From: Streptomyces curacoi | GTDB taxonomy: Bacteria > Actinomycetota > Actinomycetes > Streptomycetales > Streptomycetaceae | Assembly: GCF_001513975.1 (NCBI RefSeq) | Contig: NZ_KQ947985.1 | Location: 1-64,000, forward strand | Length of the DNA stretch: 64,000 nucleotides | Direction of reading: 5' to 3' | Part shown: positions 59,379 to 64,000 of the stretch, piece by piece | Layout: every line of letters begins with the position of its first letter | Numbering within the stretch: position 1 is the stretch's first letter | Translations under genes and position numbers: made by a program | The notes under the pieces: generated by a model | What the model was told of the DNA's origin: nothing | The model's input: the letters and a program-made list of their open reading frames with translations, nothing else | Database searches by the model: none

Positions 59379-60707
59379 TCAGTGAACGGCAGGTGGTTCA
59401 CCAGGCGGAGCCGCCTGAGTGTCCACCGGGTGGACGGTGGGGCAGTACCGGCGCCAGGCATCGAGGAACTTGTTGCGCATGTAGCCCTTGCGCTGGGTCC
59501 GGTCGGCCATGCGCACGTTGCCGGATTTGATCTCGTACGTGCGCAGCATCCTGCTCAGCTCACGCGCGGCCAGTCCGCCGCGTCCCCACTCCGCCCACGG
59601 AGCCTCGGGGTCCTGGCGCAGGTGGTGGAGGAGTTCCTCGGTGGACAGGCTGTCCACCTCGCGCTGGGAGTAGAAGACCCGGCGGATGTCGGCGAGGATC
59701 CGCGCACCACTGGGGTGGTCCTCCTCGGCCGCCTCTTCGGCGGCGACCATCCGCACACAGGCGACCCGCGCCAGCCGGGGCCAACGTCCACCGGCCAGGT
59801 CGGCGACGATGACCAGAGGCTCCCAGGTGTCGGCGGCGCGGTCCTCGACCGGCATGTCCGGCTCCAGGTTCGCGGCCTCGTCCAGCAGCGGCCTGGCCCA
59901 CGCGGCGATGCGGTCGCGCAGATCATGCAGGGCCGGGATGTCGCGACGGGAGCGGAAGGGCTTGACCTTCTCGCCCTCGGCCCTCCGCCGCATGCGGATC
60001 ACGATGGCCCGGTCCATCACCGTGTCGGGCAGGTCACCGATCCCCGCAATGGCCGCCATGGCGAAGGTAGCGAAGCGGTGCGGGGTGTGGTCGTTGCCGA
60101 CGACCCGGGTGACGTACCGGTTGCGTTGGTGGCCGGCGTTGAGCAGGCCACGCATCTCCTCATTCTTCTCGGCCATCTTCGGGGTGCCGAAGATGGTGTC
60201 GGCCTCGTCCACCAGGAGTGTGGGCGGGTTCTCCTCGGTGATCGACCGGAAGATGGCCGCCGGTGTGGTGTTGATGGTGAGCATCGGTTCGTGGACCGTC
60301 TCGGTCAGCACATCCAGCAGCCGCGACTTGCCGCACCGCTTCGCCGGCCCCACCACCGCCAGGCGTGGGGCGTGCTGCCAGGCAGGCTGCAAGTGCGTCG
60401 CCGCCACCCACAAGGTGATCGCGTCCAGGGCTTCCTGCGAGGGCGGGATCACGAACTGGGCGATCTGCGCACGCAGTTCATCCAGCAGCTTCGAGCCGTG
60501 GGTCGGCTCCGCATCGGGTATCGCATCCGGGCCGCTCGGCGTCTCCGCCTCGTCGGCGCTACGGGCGTCCGCATCGCCGCTGAGGTCCGGATCGGCGTCG
60601 TCAGCCTGCGTGGCACGCAGGTGGGCGCCGGGCCGGCCGGGGACGGCGGTTGCGGGCCAGGTTGCCTTGGCGGGGGCGGAATAGGACTCGGGGTTCTCGG
60701 GTTGCAC
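59379..60707 (-). CDS. DUF3631 ATPase, probable replication/maintenance protein
   Basis: A 442-residue AAA-like ATPase. After an acidic, disordered ~65-residue start, Walker A is AVVGPAKRCGKSRLLDVL (about residue 125) and Walker B PPTLLVDEADTIFG, followed by the arginine-finger-like DRAIVIRMRRR. The C-terminal part resembles a winged helix (EELLHHLRQDPEAPWAEWG). DUF3631 proteins are frequent on actinobacterial elements and resemble replicative helicases. GTG 60707 follows GAGGAG; the frame continues upstream in low-complexity text. The last codons overlap dyads of the candidate origin. Confidence 0.8.
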   Translation of the reverse strand: MQPENPESYSAPAKATWPATAVPGRPGAHLRATQADDADPDLSGDADARSADEAETPSGPDAIPDAEPTHGSKLLDELRAQIAQFVIPPSQEALDAITLWVAATHLQPAWQHAPRLAVVGPAKRCGKSRLLDVLTETVHEPMLTINTTPAAIFRSITEENPPTLLVDEADTIFGTPKMAEKNEEMRGLLNAGHQRNRYVTRVVGNDHTPHRFATFAMAAIAGIGDLPDTVMDRAIVIRMRRRAEGEKVKPFRSRRDIPALHDLRDRIAAWARPLLDEAANLEPDMPVEDRAADTWEPLVIVADLAGGRWPRLARVACVRMVAAEEAAEEDHPSGARILADIRRVFYSQREVDSLSTEELLHHLRQDPEAPWAEWGRGGLAARELSRMLRTYEIKSGNVRMADRTQRKGYMRNKFLDAWRRYCPTVHPVDTQAAPPGEPPAVH

Positions 60708-60940
60708 TCGGCAGCTCCTCGTCTGGCGGTGGCGGGCTCGCACGCCCTTGCCGCCGGGTTGGTTCTTCCAGGGCCGTTCGGGGGTGCTCGGGCCTCCGGC
60801 GTTGCACCGCCGGAGGCCCACCCCTTTCTCGCGGGCGCCAGGCCATCGCGAGGGAACACGGACCGTACGTCCACACCCGGCAGCAGTCCAGCGTTTCTGT
60901 GTCAGCTCAGCGCAGAACGGGCTGCTATGACTCCCCGCTC

Positions 60941-61171
60941 TCACGCGGCCAGGCCCGGCAGAGCCAGCAGGTCGGCGGTCACCACCCGGTAGGCGTTGCC
61001 CAGCCGCAGCACCTTGCACGGGTACTGGCCGCGCTTCGCCAGCTCGTACCCCTTGCTCCGCCCGAGCCCCAGCGCCCGATTACCCGTCTCCAGGTCAACG
61101 GCGGCGGGAAGCTCCAGCAGCTCCTCTCGACTCATGCCCTTCACTCGGCCGGCGAGTTCGTTCTCGCGCAT
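60941..61171 (-). CDS. Excisionase-like DNA-binding protein
   Basis: A 76-residue protein with a MerR/HTH_17-like fold: LETGNRALGLGRSKGYELAK then RVVTADLLALPGL. Small proteins of this form are Xis/recombination directionality factors in Streptomyces elements. Two further upstream ATGs (61186, 61228) are in frame; ATG 61171 follows GGAGCG, and ATG 61186 follows GAGGG. It is divergent from the XRE regulator, near the integrase, as expected of Xis. Confidence 0.72.
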   Translation of the reverse strand: MRENELAGRVKGMSREELLELPAAVDLETGNRALGLGRSKGYELAKRGQYPCKVLRLGNAYRVVTADLLALPGLAA

Positions 61172-61265
61172 ACGCGCTCCATCCATGACTGAGCCCTCGG
61201 CGAACACGGCAATCGCGCTCGTCTCCAAGCCATGGAATCAACGTTAGGGAAGTTAATGTGTCCTC

Positions 61266-61952
61266 ATGACACAACACGGTTGGGATGCTGGAGGGGACGA
61301 GGACGACGTCCCGGAGTGGGTGGACCAGGTGATGGCAACCGTGGCCGCCGAAGTCCGCAGACGAAGGAAGGAGCTAGGGATGAGCGCCCAGGACCTGGCG
61401 GACCGCTGTGAGGAGATCGGGCACCCGATCCCGCGCAACGTGATCGCCAACATGGAATCCGGCCGCCGAGCCAACCTGCCCCTGGTCGACGTCATCGTCC
61501 TCGCCGAAGCCCTGCGGACCTACCCGATCTGCCTGCTCTACCCCGTCGGCTACGTCGACCGAGTCCAGCGCCTTCCCCTTCAGCACTCCGAACCGGCCTG
61601 GGATGCCATGCGCTGGTTCACCGGTGACAGCGAGGACTTCGGCTTGGAAGACGACATGCTCCGTTCCTTCCGTGCCCACGTCCGCCACCAGCGCGCCGCC
61701 CTGGCCGCCCTGAAGGGCGAGAAGCACGAGCGCTGGAAGGCCGAGACGGCACCCAACCGGGCAGAACGCGAGGAAGCCGTACTCGCCCAAGCCGACTACG
61801 CAGAAAGGGCGTTGGAAGCCAAGTATCGGCTCCGCAGTGCCCGCGCCTTCATCCGCGAAGACGGCGGCACCCCACCGCACCTGCCACCGGAACTCGCCGA
61901 CGTCGACCCACCCGAGACCGACCCCAGTACCACCGAGGAGAACGATCTTTGA
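61266..61952 (+). CDS. XRE-type helix-turn-helix regulator
   Basis: A 228-residue protein. The HTH lies at residues 25-75: VAAEVRRRRKELGMSAQDLAD, RNVIANMESGRRANLPLVDV, LAEALRT. The C-terminal half has an Arg/Glu-rich coiled coil (QRAALAALKGEKHERWK, REEAVLAQADYAERALEAKY). ATG 61266 has no ribosome site and GTTA repeats just upstream, so a leaderless promoter is likely. The stop overlaps the integrase start (TTGA), implying it controls integrase expression from the same mRNA. Confidence 0.85.
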   Translation: MTQHGWDAGGDEDDVPEWVDQVMATVAAEVRRRRKELGMSAQDLADRCEEIGHPIPRNVIANMESGRRANLPLVDVIVLAEALRTYPICLLYPVGYVDRVQRLPLQHSEPAWDAMRWFTGDSEDFGLEDDMLRSFRAHVRHQRAALAALKGEKHERWKAETAPNRAEREEAVLAQADYAERALEAKYRLRSARAFIREDGGTPPHLPPELADVDPPETDPSTTEENDL

Positions 61953-63460
61953 AGGGTTCCACCCACCGCCGCTGCTGCTGCCGCGACCCCCACACCGGCA
62001 AGCCGCTCGGCAAGAAGTGCCCCAAGCTCTCCAGCCGCAAGCACGGCTCGTACTCCATACGCCAGGAACTCCCGCCCCGCGAAGACGGCACCCGCCGTTC
62101 CTTCAGCCGCGCCGGCTACGAGTCCCTCAAGGACGCGCAGGCCGACCTCGACCACGTCCGCTCCCTGCTCGCCCTGGCGGAGAAGGACGACCCCGACAGT
62201 CTTCAGCGCCTCGTCGACATGCTGGAGGAGGTCGCGGTCGAGAAGGCTCCACTCCCGGCCATCGAGGAGACCCGACGCCGCCTAAGGGCGGGCCTGGCCC
62301 TCCGTGGCAGCCTCACCGTCGGTGAGTGGCTCGACCAGTGGTTCGCCGCGAAGAAGCGCCGCAAGACCACGCTCAACGGTTACGCCTCCCACATCCGCGT
62401 CCATCTGAAGCCGCGCATCGGCCACGTACGCCTCGACCGCCTCAACGTCGGCCACTTGGTGGAGATGTTCGACGGGATCGCCGACGACAACGAGGTCATC
62501 GCGGCCGAGAACGAGGCCCGCCGCGAGCAGATCGCCCGCTGCAAGCCGAGTAAGCCCGGCCGCCCCGTAGGAGCTGAGCAGAAGCTGCTCGCGATCGAGC
62601 GGGCCAAGCTGGCGGAGATGAAGCCGTTCCGGAAGATCACCGGCCCGGCATCCCGTCAGGCGATACGCCGAACCTTGCGCGCGGCCCTGAACTCCGCGAT
62701 CGCCCAGCAGCTCATTACCTTCAACCCGGCGTCCCATGTCGAGTTGGAGTCCGGCAAGCGCCCGAAGCCACTTCTCTGGACCGATGAGCGAGTCCGACGC
62801 TGGCGCGCGACGGGCGAGATCCCCGGCCCGGTGATGGTGTGGACCCCGCAGCAGTTCGGCGCCTTCCTCGACGCAGCCGAGGGCGACCGCCTGTACGCGA
62901 TCTTCCACCTCATGGGTACCCGCGGCCTCCGTCGCGGCGAGGCGGTCGGCCAGGACTGGCACGAGATCGACCTCGACGCCGGCCTCATCACGCCTGCCAA
63001 GGAGATCGTGGTGGATGGCTGGGATCCCTACGAATCCGAGCCCAAGACGGACGGCAGCGCCAACACGATCGCGCTCGACAGCACGACCATCATGGAGTTG
63101 CGCGATCACAAAGTCCGCCAGGAGAAGGAGCGCGCGCAGTGGGGCGACGCCTGGCAGGACACGGGCAAGGTCTTCACCAAGGAGGACGGCTCCTGGCTCC
63201 ACCCGGAGACCGTCTCCGAGACTTTCCGCCGCATCCTTGCCACGACCGACCTGCCGCCCATCACCCTGCGGGACCTACGCCACGTCGCCGCGACGCTCAC
63301 GCACGGAGGTGGCGGCGACATCCACGCGGTAAAGGAAACCCTGCGGCACTCCACCATCGCGCTGACCTCGGACACGTACACGAGCCTGCTCCCCGAGTTG
63401 GACCGGGAGATCGCCGAAGCGGCGGCACGTCTCATACCTCGTGCTCGTCAGCCTCGGTGA
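61949..63460 (+). CDS. int: Tyrosine recombinase (integrase)
   Basis: A 503-residue site-specific recombinase. A Cys-rich N-terminus (HRRCCCRDPHTGKPLGKKC) may bind zinc, followed by a SAM-like core-binding domain (about 120-180; TVGEWLDQWFAAKKRRKTTL) and the catalytic domain: box I GTRGLRRGEAVG (Arg), the TLRDLRHVAATL region where the first His of HxxR is replaced by Arg, then VKETLRHSTIALTSDTYTSL (His, catalytic Tyr). TTG 61949 overlaps the XRE stop, with GAGGAG upstream. It probably inserts this island into tRNA-Lys, but its own att site is not visible within the window. Confidence 0.9.
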   Translation: MKGSTHRRCCCRDPHTGKPLGKKCPKLSSRKHGSYSIRQELPPREDGTRRSFSRAGYESLKDAQADLDHVRSLLALAEKDDPDSLQRLVDMLEEVAVEKAPLPAIEETRRRLRAGLALRGSLTVGEWLDQWFAAKKRRKTTLNGYASHIRVHLKPRIGHVRLDRLNVGHLVEMFDGIADDNEVIAAENEARREQIARCKPSKPGRPVGAEQKLLAIERAKLAEMKPFRKITGPASRQAIRRTLRAALNSAIAQQLITFNPASHVELESGKRPKPLLWTDERVRRWRATGEIPGPVMVWTPQQFGAFLDAAEGDRLYAIFHLMGTRGLRRGEAVGQDWHEIDLDAGLITPAKEIVVDGWDPYESEPKTDGSANTIALDSTTIMELRDHKVRQEKERAQWGDAWQDTGKVFTKEDGSWLHPETVSETFRRILATTDLPPITLRDLRHVAATLTHGGGGDIHAVKETLRHSTIALTSDTYTSLLPELDREIAEAAARLIPRARQPR

Positions 63461-63503
63461 AAATGCCAGCACGTCACGCCTCGACCGACCGCATGATGTT
63501 CAC

Positions 63504-64000
63504 ATGAAGGATGAAGGTGCCGAGCGAGTCGTGCTGTTCACGCTGGATCGGGTAACCGAGTGCCTCGTTCTTACGAGATCTGATCGTAAAGAAGCGCGAA
63601 TCCCGCTGCAGCATCCTCCGTTTGAGGACAGCAGCGCGCTCGCCAGGCTGCACCTTGCAGCAGAGACCCTTGATGCTGTGGTGGCTGAAACGCTCCGCGG
63701 AGACTCGATCTACTTCGAGCTTCCTACAGCAACCCGTGTTGAACCGCTCGATGGTCGCCTCATCGTGTACCTCGACCAAAACAAGTGGAGCGAGATCAGT
63801 AACGCTCTGCACTCACCGGAAAAGGTCAGCTCCGAGAACCGTCGGGCATCTGCACAGCTACTCCAATGGGTGCAGGACAGGCTCATCGTGTTGCCGGCAT
63901 CCGCCGGCCATTACGCCGAGACAGGCAAGAGGTTCAGCACCGAGAAGCGCTACGACCTCGCCCTGACCATCCTGCAGCACAGTCGTGGCTGGCAGATGCG
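63504..64000 (+). CDS. Partial PIN-like protein gene running off the window edge
   Basis: At least 165 codons are open from ATG 63504 to the edge without a stop. After a beta-rich N-terminal segment (VVLFTLDRVTECLVLTRSDR), residues 86-95 read LIVYLDQNKW with Asp91, then ASAQLLQWVQDRLIVLPASA and GHYAETGKRFS (Glu139), a pattern of PIN-type ribonuclease domains with acidic active-site residues. No ribosome site precedes ATG. Codon use is less GC-biased than the integrase gene. Such genes beside integrases often encode toxins or defence effectors, which is inference here. Confidence 0.55.
   Translation, partial: MKDEGAERVVLFTLDRVTECLVLTRSDRKEARIPLQHPPFEDSSALARLHLAAETLDAVVAETLRGDSIYFELPTATRVEPLDGRLIVYLDQNKWSEISNALHSPEKVSSENRRASAQLLQWVQDRLIVLPASAGHYAETGKRFSTEKRYDLALTILQHSRGWQM

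Noticed and set aside
63461-63503. An attachment site directly after the integrase
   Set aside because: No stretch here matches the 45-base tRNA-Lys end; the second att site must lie past the window or the integrase sits inside the element.

Overview
This window is high-GC actinobacterial DNA, almost certainly a Streptomyces chromosome. The signs are strong G/C third-position codon use, many GTG starts, Streptomyces-type intergenic repeats, an AfsR/SARP-type regulator, SpoIIE-type phosphatases, and a c-di-AMP (ydaO) riboswitch ahead of a cell-wall endopeptidase. All assignments come from reading the sequence and translations; no database search was run.

Positions 1 to about 36,415 look like conserved core chromosome. 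In order: a divergent MarR/MFS efflux pair; a PAS-PP2C-ATPase signalling protein; a type II NADH dehydrogenase; a TetR regulator; a very unusual membrane-anchored ECF sigma factor carrying an anti-sigma-like zinc motif and an extracellular NPCBM domain; an AfsR/SARP STAND regulator; an asparagine-synthetase-like protein lacking key catalytic residues; a TPR development-type regulator; lhgO; trmB; a PrsW protease; an aldo/keto reductase; the riboswitch and M23 peptidase; a membrane PP2C phosphatase; initiator tRNA-Met; a riboflavin-type locus (reversed-order RibD-like protein, MarR, GTP cyclohydrolase II) with shared MarR-type operators; a large secreted subtilase; a small membrane protein; a Ser/Thr kinase; a universal stress protein; and an ArsB-type permease.

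At 36,416-36,460 lies the 3' half of a tRNA-Lys(TTT) gene without its 5' half. This marks the left attachment end of a genomic island that runs past the right edge of the window (at least 27.5 kb). The island is a mosaic: (a) a lower-GC defence-like operon with a giant STAND NTPase carrying an N-terminal nuclease-like motif (Avs-like) and an overlapping partner gene of unknown function; (b) a class I lanthipeptide locus of the FxLD type (regulator, GNAT, ATPase, small Cys proteins, precursor, full-length LanB, LanC, a fused thiopeptide-type/PIMT methyltransferase and two accessory genes) with no transporter or protease in view; (c) a mobilisation and maintenance module (relaxase, MobC, DUF2637 membrane protein, a dyad-rich origin-like region, a DUF3631 ATPase, an excisionase-like protein, an XRE regulator and a tyrosine integrase); and (d) a truncated PIN-like gene at the right edge. 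No TraB/FtsK or type IV secretion gene is visible, so the element looks mobilisable rather than self-transmissible, unless those genes lie outside the window.

The strongest candidates for an undescribed system are the STAND/nuclease operon with its unknown partner, the sigma-ZAS-TM-NPCBM fusion, and the exporter-less FxLD lanthipeptide locus.
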